Below, piece by piece: positions 24,315-32,494 of a stretch of DNA of 64,000 bases. The position numbers were made by a program, and so were the translations under genes. The stretch is from Marivita sp030148515. GTDB taxonomy: Bacteria; Pseudomonadota; Alphaproteobacteria; Rhodobacterales; Rhodobacteraceae. The first letter of the stretch is position 1, and every line of letters starts with the position of its first letter. The stretch is taken from positions 3,720,001 through 3,784,000 of the forward strand of contig NZ_CP180351.1 in the NCBI RefSeq assembly GCF_048006345.1, in the 5' to 3' direction. The notes beneath the pieces were generated by a model, which saw nothing but the letters and a program-made list of their open reading frames with translations, made no database searches and was not told the origin of the DNA.

Positions 24315-25723
24315 GCGCCCAGCTTGTCCAGAAGCCGCAGTTCGGCGATGCGTTCGACCTGACGGCAGGCCTCGGCGAATTCGGTGTCGCGGTCGTTTTC
24401 GATGCGGCGGTGGAACGCGTCGAGGATGCTGGCCTTGGTGTTGTCCTTCACCGCGATGATGAACGGAAAGCCGTGTCGCGCGACGTAATCGGCGTTCAGC
24501 TTCTGGAACGTGCCCCGTTCTTCGTCGGTGAGCATGTCGAGGCCTGCGCCTGCCTGTTCGGCAGTGGACTCGGCGGTCAGGCGTCCGGCGGCGGCGAGTT
24601 TGCCGGCAAGGTCGGGGTGGGCGTTCAGCACGCCGAGGCGTTCGTTGTCAGAGGCACTGCGGAACGCGCGGCAGAGCAGGCTGTGCACACCACGCGCGGT
24701 GTCGTGGGTGGGCCCGGATTCATAGGCGCAGGCGCGTTCGGCGATCCAGGGGGAATGTTCGAAGATGCCGCCGAACGCCGCGACGAACGCCTCTTGGCTC
24801 ATCTCGGACGGGCGTTGTGCGCTCGGCGCGGGGTGTTCCTTGGCCCAATGCAGGGCGATCTGCTGGCGGGTGGCGAACCAGACGCCGTCGTGCCCGGCCA
24901 TGTAATCCAGTGCGCGCTTCAGCGCAGCGGCGCGACCGGGGCGGCCCACGATGCGGCAGTGCAGACCGATGGAGAGCATCTTGGGCGATCCCTCGACCCC
25001 TTCGGCATAGAGGTAATCAAAGCTGTCCTTGAGATAGCTTTCGAACTGGTCGCCGCTGGTAAAGCCCGCCTGAATGCCGAACCGCATGTCGTTGCAGTCC
25101 ATCGTGTAGGGCATGATGAGTTGGTCGATATCGCCAAAGCGCGTCCAATAGGGCAGGTCGTCGGCATAGCTGTCGGCGACGTAATCAAAGCCGCCTTGTT
25201 CCGCGACGAGGCGCACCGTGTTGTTCGAACAGCGCCCGGTGTACCAGCCTTTGGGCGGCTCACCGACCACTTCGGTGTGCAGGCGGATGGCCTCGAGGAC
25301 CTGGGCGCGTTCCTCGGCCTCGGGCATGTCCTTGTGTTCGACCCATTTCAGACCGTGTGAGGCAATCTCCCACCCGGCATCCTTCATCGCAGCGACCTGT
25401 TCGGGCGCGCGGGCCAAAGCGCTTGTCACCGCGTAGATGGTGATGGGAATGTCCTTCATCATCCGGTGCAGCCGCCAGAACCCAGCGCGCGATCCGTATT
25501 CGTAGAGCGATTCCATATTCCAGTGGCGCATGCCCGGCCAAGGCTGCGCGCCTGTGATCTCGGACAGGAATGCTTCGGACGCGGCGTCGCCGTGCAGGAT
25601 GTTGTTCTCGCCACCCTCTTCGTAGTTCATCACGATCTGAACGGCGATCTTCGCCCCGCCCGGCCAATTGGCCTTTGGGGGTGTGGCACCATAACCTGTC
25701 ATGTCGCGGGGATAACGTTGCAC
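24311..25723 (-). CDS. puuE: Allantoinase (PuuE type) fused to OHCU decarboxylase (UraD)
   Basis: A 470-residue bifunctional protein. Residues 1-305 are the metal-independent, polysaccharide-deacetylase-like allantoinase PuuE (NYEEGGENNILHGD, YEYGSRAGFWRLHRMM, SHGLKWVEH, GWYTGRCSNNT). Residues about 310-470 are 2-oxo-4-hydroxy-4-carboxy-5-ureidoimidazoline decarboxylase (FVAAFGGIFEHSPWIAERA, LGVLNAHPDLAGKL, HGFPFIIAVKD). The two consecutive steps, making S-allantoin and opening its ring to allantoate, are thus on one chain. The GTG start at 25,723 is supported by AGGAGG on its 5' side and by the family N-terminus. The gene is divergent from the HIU hydrolase gene across 149 bp. Confidence 0.93.
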   Translation of the reverse strand: MQRYPRDMTGYGATPPKANWPGGAKIAVQIVMNYEEGGENNILHGDAASEAFLSEITGAQPWPGMRHWNMESLYEYGSRAGFWRLHRMMKDIPITIYAVTSALARAPEQVAAMKDAGWEIASHGLKWVEHKDMPEAEERAQVLEAIRLHTEVVGEPPKGWYTGRCSNNTVRLVAEQGGFDYVADSYADDLPYWTRFGDIDQLIMPYTMDCNDMRFGIQAGFTSGDQFESYLKDSFDYLYAEGVEGSPKMLSIGLHCRIVGRPGRAAALKRALDYMAGHDGVWFATRQQIALHWAKEHPAPSAQRPSEMSQEAFVAAFGGIFEHSPWIAERACAYESGPTHDTARGVHSLLCRAFRSASDNERLGVLNAHPDLAGKLAAAGRLTAESTAEQAGAGLDMLTDEERGTFQKLNADYVARHGFPFIIAVKDNTKASILDAFHRRIENDRDTEFAEACRQVERIAELRLLDKLGA

Positions 25724-25872
25724 GGCGGGGTCCTCCTGAGTGGTTGTCTGTGTAATCCGAATAATCCAATTCGTTTTTCAAGAAATCCCGAAAGCTGTCT
25801 CAAATGGCTTACTGTTTGCGCATTTTGCGAAGATGGCTGCATAAAGAGGCACTCACACATGAGGAGAGCGCG

Positions 25873-26229
25873 ATGTCCGGTTATTTGACGACCCATGTTC
25901 TGGATACGGCCAAGGGATGCCCGGCTGCGGGGCTCAAGATTGCGCTTTACCGGGTGTCGGGCAATTCACACCGCAAGATCGCAGAGACCGTGACCAATGA
26001 CGACGGTCGAACAGACAGCCCGATCCTGCCGGTGGGTTCGTTCCAGACCGGGACCTATGAATTGGTGTTCTTCGCGGGGGATTACCTGCGGGCGTCGGGA
26101 CAGGCGGGGGACGATCTACTGTTCCTCGATCAGGTGCCGATCCGGTTCGGCATGTCGGACCCCGCGGCGCATTACCATGTGCCGCTCTTGCTCTCGCCCT
26201 ATAGCTATTCGACCTATCGGGGGAGCTGA
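25873..26229 (+). CDS. uraH: 5-hydroxyisourate hydrolase
   Basis: A 118-residue transthyretin-related enzyme that hydrolyses 5-hydroxyisourate, the product of urate oxidation, to OHCU, the substrate of the UraD half of the divergent neighbour. THVLDTAKGCPAAGLKI at the N-terminus holds the first catalytic His, HYHVPLLLSP the second, and YSTYRGS is the C-terminal signature (YRGS) of the family. GAGGAGAG precedes the ATG at 25,873. The divergent arrangement with the fusion gene suggests a shared control region. A partial second copy of the 3' end lies at 28,638-28,739. Confidence 0.93.
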   Translation: MSGYLTTHVLDTAKGCPAAGLKIALYRVSGNSHRKIAETVTNDDGRTDSPILPVGSFQTGTYELVFFAGDYLRASGQAGDDLLFLDQVPIRFGMSDPAAHYHVPLLLSPYSYSTYRGS

Positions 26230-26275
26230 TCGGCGCCTCTGCCACGGCACGCTCCAGAATTTTATGGGCGGCGCC

Positions 26276-26299
26276 CAGAAACTTCGTACGAAGTTTCTG
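26276..26299. repeat. Perfect 24-bp palindrome after uraH
   Basis: CAGAAACTTCGT followed by its exact reverse complement, 47 bases after the uraH stop. With no T-run it is an uncertain terminator; it could instead be a protein-binding site or a mobile palindromic repeat. It is symmetrical without any spacer. Confidence 0.85.
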
Positions 26300-26489
26300 A
26301 ACGCGGCTCATTAAATTCAGGTTACGCTGGCTGCGAATTTGTGGCGGGCCGGGTGCTTGTTTTCCCGTCCATACGGAACGCGCGCGCCGTGTTGACCTCG
26401 CAACCAATGCCGAGCGAACACCGGTTTTCGTTGTGTCCTGTCGCGACCCGGCGTTTCCTGATGCTGTCTGCATGCCGGAGGTGCCCCGA

Positions 26490-27380
26490 ATGAGGACCCG
26501 AAAGCTCTATCTCGGCCCCCTGACCGACAATCGGCGCTGGGACATGGTCACCATCCGGCCCGACGACGTGTTTGTTGTGAGCCCTCCCAAATGTGGAACA
26601 ACCTGGATGCAGACCATCGTGGCGCTGCTGCTGTCTGGTGATCCCGATATCGAGACCGAACTTTCTGTCAAAATGCCGTGGGTGGATATCCGAGTCCGCG
26701 AGATGGCTGAAGTGGCAGAACGGCTTGAGGCCATGACCCACCGTCGCAGCATGAAAAGTCATACGCCGATGGACGGGCTGCCGCTTGATAATAGCGCGAT
26801 GTATCTCTGCGTGTTCCGGCATCCGCTGGATGCGCATTTCTCGTACCGGACACATGTCCGGAATATCCCGATGTCGTGGTTCGACATTTGGTATCCCGAA
26901 GACGACCCGGACGGTGTGACCTTTCGCCGGTTTCTGGATGGCGGAGCAGAAGGGTTCGATGGCGACGCCATGCCTCTTGCGCATATCCTCCGGCACTACA
27001 CGGCGGCCAAGGCTGTTGCCGACCGGCCCAATGTGGCGCTGTTCCACTATGCCGATATGAAGCGGGATTTGGCGGGGACCTTTGCCAAAGTGGCTGACCT
27101 TCTCGGCATTTCGCATTCTGCAGCTGTGATGGAGCGCCTCGTTCAGGCGGCCACGTTCGACAACATGAAACAGAATGCAGACCGCTATGCACCCTCGGGC
27201 GGCAAGGGCTTCATGAAATCGGACTCGGACTTCTTTCACAGTGGCACCAACGGGAAATGGCATGGCAAGCTGACCGGGGCCGAGTTGGCCGCCCATGACG
27301 CGATGATGGATGCACACCTGTCGCCCGAGGATCGTGCCTGGCTGGAATTCGGATCGGACAGCGAGAACGCCCGGGCATAA
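26490..27380 (+). CDS. PAPS-dependent sulfotransferase
   Basis: A 296-residue cytosolic-type sulfotransferase (Sulfotransfer_1 group). VVSPPKCGTTWMQ is the loop binding the 5'-phosphosulfate of PAPS, MKSHTP supplies the catalytic region, and VFRHPLDAHFSYRTH binds the 3'-phosphate. A later GKGFMKSD corresponds to the C-terminal RxxKG-like nucleotide site. ATG 26,490 has GGAGG 8 bases before it; ATG 26,472 is less well placed. The acceptor could be a small alcohol, amine or glycan; neighbours (uraH, an EamA permease) do not show which. No signal peptide. Confidence 0.85.
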   Translation: MRTRKLYLGPLTDNRRWDMVTIRPDDVFVVSPPKCGTTWMQTIVALLLSGDPDIETELSVKMPWVDIRVREMAEVAERLEAMTHRRSMKSHTPMDGLPLDNSAMYLCVFRHPLDAHFSYRTHVRNIPMSWFDIWYPEDDPDGVTFRRFLDGGAEGFDGDAMPLAHILRHYTAAKAVADRPNVALFHYADMKRDLAGTFAKVADLLGISHSAAVMERLVQAATFDNMKQNADRYAPSGGKGFMKSDSDFFHSGTNGKWHGKLTGAELAAHDAMMDAHLSPEDRAWLEFGSDSENARA

Positions 27381-27501
27381 CCGCTTTCCCGGCGCGGTTC
27401 TAACCAACGCCCCTCCGTGGAAATTGGACCTGTGAGGATGAAACCGACATCCGGGTCGCGGACTGGCGGGATGGGTACACGGAAACGGTCAGTCTGCGTG
27501 C

Positions 27502-28563
27502 ATGACTGTTTCGACACACCCAGCCGGGCCGCCAATGTCCCGCACGCTTCAAGGTATCGTCTGCGTGATTGCCGGCATGGTGTTGTTTGTCGGGCAGGAC
27601 CTGTTGATGAAGGGCATGCTCACGACCTATCCGGTGTGGATGCTGATCTTCGTTCGGTCGGTTGTGGCTTTGCTGACCCTGCTGCCGCTGGTGCTTTGGC
27701 TGGGTGCGCCGCACCGCATCTATACGCCGCTTTGGCCGTGGTATCTGGCTCGCGCTGTTCTGTTCGCCGGCGGTTTTGCGATGTTCTATGCGGCCTTTCC
27801 CTTTATGGGACTGGCCGAAGTCACCACGCTCTTTTTCGCGGCGCCCCTGATGACCGCGACGTTGGCGGCGGTGTTCCTGCAGGAAAAGATCGGGATACAT
27901 CGCGTTCTTGCCTTGCTGGTCGGATTCGCTGGCGTTGTGATCGCAGTGAACCCGACAGGTGGCAATTTCGGCTGGATCTCGATCCTGCCGGTGATGACCG
28001 CGCTGACCTATGCGATCAGTCAGACCATTGTCCGCAAGATCGGAGAGCAGGACACATCGCTTGTGATCGGGCTTTATACGATCTCTTTGTCGGGTGTGGT
28101 GATCATCCCGATCGGCTTTGCGGTGACGCAGGTGATCGAGATCACGCCGGACCTCATCCATCTGCGCATGAGCTGGCCTGTTCCGGCCCTTGACGGGCTT
28201 GGCATGCTCGCGCTTTTGGGGGGCATCGGGACCGTGGCCTACACACTTGTCTCGCGCGCTTACCAGATCGCGAGTGCAAGCGTGATTGCGCCGTTCGACT
28301 ACAGTTACCTGCCGCTTGCCGCGCTTTTCGGCTACCTCGTTTGGGGTGAAGTTCCGCACTTTACCACCTTTGTCGGCATGGTTCTGATCGTGAGCAGCGG
28401 CATGTACACGGCCTATCGCGAGCTGCGCATTGAGCGCGAGGCCAACGACAACCCACCGACGGCCCAGACGGTCTTTACGCCTGGCGCACCGGCCGTGGTT
28501 CTGGAGGATGCGTTGGACGCCGAAGCGGCTGAACCCGAACAGCAGGTGCCGTCCCGGGAGTGA
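27502..28563 (+). CDS. EamA/DMT-family permease with a long polar C-terminal tail
   Basis: A 353-residue membrane protein with two EamA repeats and about ten membrane segments: GIVCVIAGMVLFVGQDLLMKGML starts repeat one, IGLYTISLSGVVIIPIGFAV lies in repeat two. Beyond the last segment (near residue 305) there is an unusual acidic, Pro/Ala/Glu-rich tail of about 45 residues. The start is uncertain: ATG 27,502 and ATG 27,535 are both possible and neither has a good ribosome-binding site. Substrate unknown; family members export amino acids, nucleosides or metabolites. Confidence 0.85.
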   Translation: MTVSTHPAGPPMSRTLQGIVCVIAGMVLFVGQDLLMKGMLTTYPVWMLIFVRSVVALLTLLPLVLWLGAPHRIYTPLWPWYLARAVLFAGGFAMFYAAFPFMGLAEVTTLFFAAPLMTATLAAVFLQEKIGIHRVLALLVGFAGVVIAVNPTGGNFGWISILPVMTALTYAISQTIVRKIGEQDTSLVIGLYTISLSGVVIIPIGFAVTQVIEITPDLIHLRMSWPVPALDGLGMLALLGGIGTVAYTLVSRAYQIASASVIAPFDYSYLPLAALFGYLVWGEVPHFTTFVGMVLIVSSGMYTAYRELRIEREANDNPPTAQTVFTPGAPAVVLEDALDAEAAEPEQQVPSRE

Positions 28564-28637
28564 GATCGGGTTCGCCACGCAACAGCGCGAGGTCCAGACG
28601 CTCGACATCGTGGGATTCTGTTCGATGAACGCTGGCG

Positions 28638-28739
28638 GATGAGGTGCCGCCGTACTCGGGTATGTCGGACGCTGCAGCGCATCACCAAGTGCCGCTTTTG
28701 CGTTCAGCCTATGTGTATTCGACCTATCGGGTCAGCTGA
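28638..28739 (+). pseudogene. Remnant of a second 5-hydroxyisourate hydrolase gene (3' end only)
   Basis: This stretch encodes, without interruption, a close copy of the last 34 residues of the intact uraH product: DEVPPYSGMSD, AAAHHQVPLLRSAYVYSTYRVS, then TGA. Compare DQVPIRFGMSD and YSTYRGS in the intact gene at 25,873. A stop (TGA at 28,626-28,628) lies in frame 3 codons upstream of the similarity and no start or N-terminal half is seen, so it cannot make an active enzyme. The divergence in sequence shows an old duplication or decayed paralogue, left behind between the EamA gene and the 28,831 gene. Confidence 0.8.
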
Positions 28740-28830
28740 GCACTACGGCTATCAATGCTCTAAAAGTACGGTACTTGACTCAAGATCATTTTGAGAACAA
28801 AAGTAGAACAAAATTTCTGCAGGTGTCGAA

Positions 28831-29310
28831 ATGCAAGACCAAAATATCATCTCCAAAGACTTCGATTTCGCTTTTGGCACTTGGCGGGTGAAGCATCGCC
28901 GTCTCAAAGAAAGGCTGGTTGCATGCCAGGATTGGGAGGAATTTGACGGCACGTCCGAAACCCGCCCGGTCTTGGGTGGAAATGGCAACATCGAAGACAA
29001 CCTCCTGAATTTTCCCAGCGGGCCTTACCGCGCGATTGCGATCCGTGATTTTGATCCATCTGATCGCACTTGGGCAATTTGGTGGTTGTCTGCCAATAAC
29101 CCGCATCAGCTTGACGTGCCCGTGATCGGCAAATTTGCAAACGGGGAAGGCGCGTTCTTTGCGAATGAAGTTATTGATGGATCGCCGGTGCGGGTAAGGT
29201 TCCTTTGGCTTCGGACAGGCACGTCTTCACCAAGGTGGGAACAGGCGATGTCAGATGACGGTGGCGTGACTTGGGAAACCAATTGGACCATGGATTTCGA
29301 GCGCGCTTGA
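28831..29310 (+). CDS. Uncharacterised protein, DUF1579/lipocalin-like
   Basis: A 159-residue soluble protein with no signal peptide. Its pattern (FDFAFGTWRVKHRRL at the start, WEEFDGTSETRPVLGGNGNIEDN, AIRDFDPSDRTWAIWWLS, FFANEVIDGSPVRVRFLW, WEQAMSDDGGVTWETNW) looks like a single beta-barrel with alternating strands, as in DUF1579-like small-ligand proteins. AGGTG precedes the ATG. It may bind a small molecule; no enzyme residues can be named. It converges on the LysR gene at 29,398. Confidence 0.7.
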   Translation: MQDQNIISKDFDFAFGTWRVKHRRLKERLVACQDWEEFDGTSETRPVLGGNGNIEDNLLNFPSGPYRAIAIRDFDPSDRTWAIWWLSANNPHQLDVPVIGKFANGEGAFFANEVIDGSPVRVRFLWLRTGTSSPRWEQAMSDDGGVTWETNWTMDFERA

Positions 29311-29397
29311 ACCCGTCATATACCCATTCTGGTAAGTTCCTGGCTTGGACATTGATCAAGAGCAATGAGGCCACAGGGCTTATTGCGACTCTGGTCC

Positions 29398-30306
29398 TCA
29401 GGCGCTTTTGATCGCCATCCCGATCCGGCCGATCACGAAATCCATGAACAGCCGGGTTTTCGGATCCTGCCTGCGCCGATGGGTGAACAGGCAGGCCATC
29501 TGCACCGGGACCGGGGGCGTGTCCTTGGCCACAACGACCAGTCGCCCGGCGCGCAGGTGGTCTGCGACCTCGAACACCGGTTTGAGAGCGATGCCCTGAC
29601 CATCGAGCGCCCAGTCGGTCAGCACGTCGCCATCGTCGGACTCAAAGCGCCCCCGGACCTTGAACCGCTTAGGGCCATCAGGGGTTTGCAGCCGCCATTG
29701 GAACTCGGTCGCGCCGGGAAAGCGCAGGTTCAGGCATTCATGGTTCTGGCTCAGCAGATCGTCGCCGGAATTCGGCATGCCGCGCGCCTTGATGTAGCCG
29801 GGGGCGGCGCAAAGCACGCGGTCGACATCGGCGATCTTGCGGATGCGCAGCGTGCTGTCCTCGGGTTCGCCCAGAAACACGGCAAGGTCGAGGCCTTCGG
29901 TCGTTAGGTCAACCTTACGGTCCGTGAGGCGCAACCGTACGGAGACCTCGGGATACTGCTCGATGAACGCGGGCACCTGCGGCGCGATCAGGCGACGGCC
30001 AACGCCCAAGGGGGCGGCGACGTAGATCGACCCACGGGGTTTTTCGGTGATGTCGACGACCTGTGCCTCGGCCGCCTCGACCGCTTCGAGCACTTCGACG
30101 GCACCGGCGTAGAACAGCCGTCCCTGTTCCGTGGGCGTCAGATTGCGGGTGGTGCGCTGGAAGAGACGCACCGAGAGATGTTCCTCAAGTTGGGCAATCC
30201 GAGTCGAGGTGACAGCAGGCGAAATGCGCAAATCGCGCCCGGCGGCGGACATGCTGCCCAATTCGTAGACACGAACGAAGGTTCTGATGTTGTCGAGATA
30301 GGACAT
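29398..30306 (-). CDS. LysR-family transcriptional regulator, divergent from puuD
   Basis: A 302-residue LysR-type regulator. The DNA-binding helix-turn-helix is at residues 1-60 (YLDNIRTFVRVYELGSMSAA, VTSTRIAQLEEHLSVRLFQR) and the effector-binding domain from about 90 to 295. It is read away from the urate oxidase gene across a 99-bp gap, the usual layout of a LysR gene and its target, so it probably senses a purine intermediate and controls puuD. The frame stays open far upstream into puuD on the opposite strand, but ATG 30,306 gives the normal family N-terminus. Confidence 0.88.
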   Translation of the reverse strand: MSYLDNIRTFVRVYELGSMSAAGRDLRISPAVTSTRIAQLEEHLSVRLFQRTTRNLTPTEQGRLFYAGAVEVLEAVEAAEAQVVDITEKPRGSIYVAAPLGVGRRLIAPQVPAFIEQYPEVSVRLRLTDRKVDLTTEGLDLAVFLGEPEDSTLRIRKIADVDRVLCAAPGYIKARGMPNSGDDLLSQNHECLNLRFPGATEFQWRLQTPDGPKRFKVRGRFESDDGDVLTDWALDGQGIALKPVFEVADHLRAGRLVVVAKDTPPVPVQMACLFTHRRRQDPKTRLFMDFVIGRIGMAIKSA

Positions 30307-30405
30307 TATTCGCAGATTTTTGATACAGCTTGGGTTTTCATCGGAATAGCAGAAGAATGGCCCTGCCGCTAGTTTGTCGGAAACTGCCAACGGGAGCCTT
30401 TCGCC

Positions 30406-31632
30406 ATGTATGATTTCGCCGTTCTCTGGGACTGGATCGCCTTTGCGGTGCGCTGGCTGCATGTCATCACGGCGATGGCGTGGATCGGGGCGAGTTTCTA
30501 TTTCATTGCGCTCGACCTGATGCTGAAACCGGCCAAGGACATGCCCGAGGGCGCCTACGGCGAAGAGTGGGAGGTTCACGGCGGCGGGTTCTATCACACG
30601 ACCAAGTACCTTGTTGCCCCGGCGCGGCTGCCGGAGCATCTGACCTGGCACAAGTGGCAGAGCTATACGACGTGGCTCTCGGGCGCGGCTTTGCTGATGA
30701 TCGTCTATTGGGTTGGGGGTGAGCTGTTCCTGCTCGACCCGACCAAGGCCGATCTGGCGCTCTGGCAGGGTATCGTGATCTCGGCGCTGTCGCTGACCAT
30801 TGGCTGGCTGCTTTATGATTTCCTGTGCAAATCCGCGCTGGGTGAGCAACCTACGGTGCTCATGCTGCTGCTCTTCGCCATCCTCGTTGTGATGGCCTGG
30901 GGATATGACCAGGTGTTCACCGGACGCGCGGCGCTGCTGCACCTGGGGGCGTTCACGGCGACCATCATGACGGCCAACGTGTTCTTCATCATCATGCCGA
31001 ACCAGCGGATCGTCGTGGCAGACCTCAAGGCGGGGCGCACACCGGATCCCAAGTATGGCAAGATCGCCAAGCTGCGCTCGACCCACAACAACTACCTGAC
31101 GCTGCCGGTCATCTTCCTGATGCTGTCGAACCACTACCCGCTGGCCTTTGGGACCGAGTTCGCATGGCTGATCGCGTCACTTGTGTTCCTGATGGGGGTC
31201 ACGATCCGGCATTACTTCAACTCCATGCACGCGGGCAAAGGCCAGCCGAACTGGACCTGGGCGGTGACGGCGGTGATCTTTGTCACCATCGCGTGGCTGT
31301 CGACGCTGGGCGGGTCAGAGACCTATGAAGAGGCGGCAGAGCGTCCGATGACGGAGTTCGAAGTGCGCTTTGCGTCCGCCGAGGGGTTCGAGGACGCGTA
31401 TAACGTGGTGCAGGGCAATTGCTCGATGTGCCACGCGCGCGAGCCTTTGTGGGATGGCATCCGCTGGGCGCCCAAGGGTGTCTATCTGGAGACCGAGGCC
31501 GACGTGGCGCAGCACGCGCATCAGATCTATCTGCAGGCTGGGCGGTCCCACGCGATGCCGCCGCCGAATGCGATCCAGATGGACGCCGAGGCGCGGGCGC
31601 AGATTGTGGCTTGGTATCGGGCGGTGGAGTAG
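30406..31632 (+). CDS. puuD: Membrane-bound urate oxidase PuuD with C-terminal cytochrome c domain
   Basis: A 408-residue inner-membrane protein. About eight membrane segments span residues 8-300 (AFAVRWLHVITAMAWIGASF is the first and carries likely haem-ligand His), followed by a single cytochrome c domain with the haem-binding motif CSMCH near residue 340. PuuD oxidises urate to 5-hydroxyisourate and passes electrons to the respiratory chain through the c-type haem instead of making hydrogen peroxide as soluble uricase does. Its product is the substrate of HIU hydrolase (25,873). It completes the urate-to-glyoxylate series in this window except for allantoate amidohydrolase. Confidence 0.92.
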   Translation: MYDFAVLWDWIAFAVRWLHVITAMAWIGASFYFIALDLMLKPAKDMPEGAYGEEWEVHGGGFYHTTKYLVAPARLPEHLTWHKWQSYTTWLSGAALLMIVYWVGGELFLLDPTKADLALWQGIVISALSLTIGWLLYDFLCKSALGEQPTVLMLLLFAILVVMAWGYDQVFTGRAALLHLGAFTATIMTANVFFIIMPNQRIVVADLKAGRTPDPKYGKIAKLRSTHNNYLTLPVIFLMLSNHYPLAFGTEFAWLIASLVFLMGVTIRHYFNSMHAGKGQPNWTWAVTAVIFVTIAWLSTLGGSETYEEAAERPMTEFEVRFASAEGFEDAYNVVQGNCSMCHAREPLWDGIRWAPKGVYLETEADVAQHAHQIYLQAGRSHAMPPPNAIQMDAEARAQIVAWYRAVE

Positions 31633-31711
31633 AGGCTTACTGCCCTAAAATTGTCCGCATTGGCCCGCACAAATGGTGCTCCTGATCCGAGTGCAAGCAG
31701 GGGTAGGCCAG

Positions 31712-32341
31712 ATGCCGAACATTACAACGGAAACGTTTCATAATGGTGATCTGAACAAAATCCTCGAAACTGACGAGCGTTTGCTGTGGTCTGGCGCGCC
31801 GGGATATGGGCGGCGGTTTCTAGAGGTTGTTGGTCATGAAAGAACGATCCTTATCGCCGCTCTCTTTGCAATTCCGGTCATGTGGAGCTCGCTTGTTTTA
31901 ATAAGTCCTGACGCTCAACTGAGTCGCAAAGACGCGACTTGGGTCTACGGTGCAGTCACCCTCGGACTCTTTGCAAACTCGCTGTTCTTGGCCGGGCAAC
32001 GTCAGTATGTGCTGTCCACGCTTGCCTATTTTGTGACTGACAAACGCGCTTTGATTTGCCGTCGCGGATGGAACTGGCGATTTGGCGTCCGCCTGTATGT
32101 TGTTTCATGCAAACACTCTGCGACCTATCCGTATTCCTTGATAGACACCCGCCCGTTTCCGTCCTTGCAAATCGGCACATTGCTTTCTGTTGACCAAGTG
32201 CAGCCATTTGGGTGGGGCCTGTCCCATCCTGGACACTCGATTTTGCGCCATCGGACAACTTCAAACGTGACCTTCGATTACATTCCCGATGCGCAGGACG
32301 TGTTTGAGCTTATCCAAAGCATGACAGGAAATCAGGTTTAG
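31712..32341 (+). CDS. Membrane protein with PH-like domain, unknown function
   Basis: A 209-residue protein. Two membrane segments are seen near residues 45-66 (TILIAALFAIPVMWSSLVLI) and 77-95 (YGAVTLGLFANSLFLAGQ). Directly after the second, YVLSTLAYFVTDKRALI is the strand pair with the T-D/N-K/R-R motif typical of bacterial PH-like domains (bPH2 and YdbS/YdbT relatives), which continue to the end. ATG 31,712 is selected over an upstream alternative at 31,673 because the extra residues are not typical of these proteins. It converges on the alcohol dehydrogenase gene. Function unknown. Confidence 0.7.
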   Translation: MPNITTETFHNGDLNKILETDERLLWSGAPGYGRRFLEVVGHERTILIAALFAIPVMWSSLVLISPDAQLSRKDATWVYGAVTLGLFANSLFLAGQRQYVLSTLAYFVTDKRALICRRGWNWRFGVRLYVVSCKHSATYPYSLIDTRPFPSLQIGTLLSVDQVQPFGWGLSHPGHSILRHRTTSNVTFDYIPDAQDVFELIQSMTGNQV

Positions 32342-32420
32342 GTCGTCAGAGTTCGGAAGCTGAGCGCGAAAACATTATTCGCGGCAGGGCGGCACCCCTT
32401 TTGCGTCCGTAGACTTGGGT

Positions 32421-32454
32421 GCCCCGTTCAACCTAATTCTCTTGGAAACGGGGC
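32421..32454. terminator. Hairpin between convergent genes, possible bidirectional terminator
   Basis: GCCCCGTT and AACGGGGC form a perfect 8-bp stem with an 18-base loop, midway between the PH-domain gene and the alcohol dehydrogenase gene, which end facing each other. No T-run follows on either strand. Confidence 0.4.
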
Positions 32455-32494
32455 TTCCTGCTTGTTTCGATGTCGTTAAGCGCTTCAGTACGCA

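Noticed and set aside
27400..28608. A 402-codon minus-strand frame opposite the EamA permease gene
   Set aside because: Its product is extremely rich in His, Arg and Gln, typical of the complement of a membrane-protein gene, and the plus-strand gene is convincing.
30307..31134. An extended N-terminus for the LysR regulator at 29,398
   Set aside because: The added residues overlap puuD on the opposite strand and are low-complexity Arg/Gln-rich sequence; ATG 30,306 gives the normal LysR beginning.
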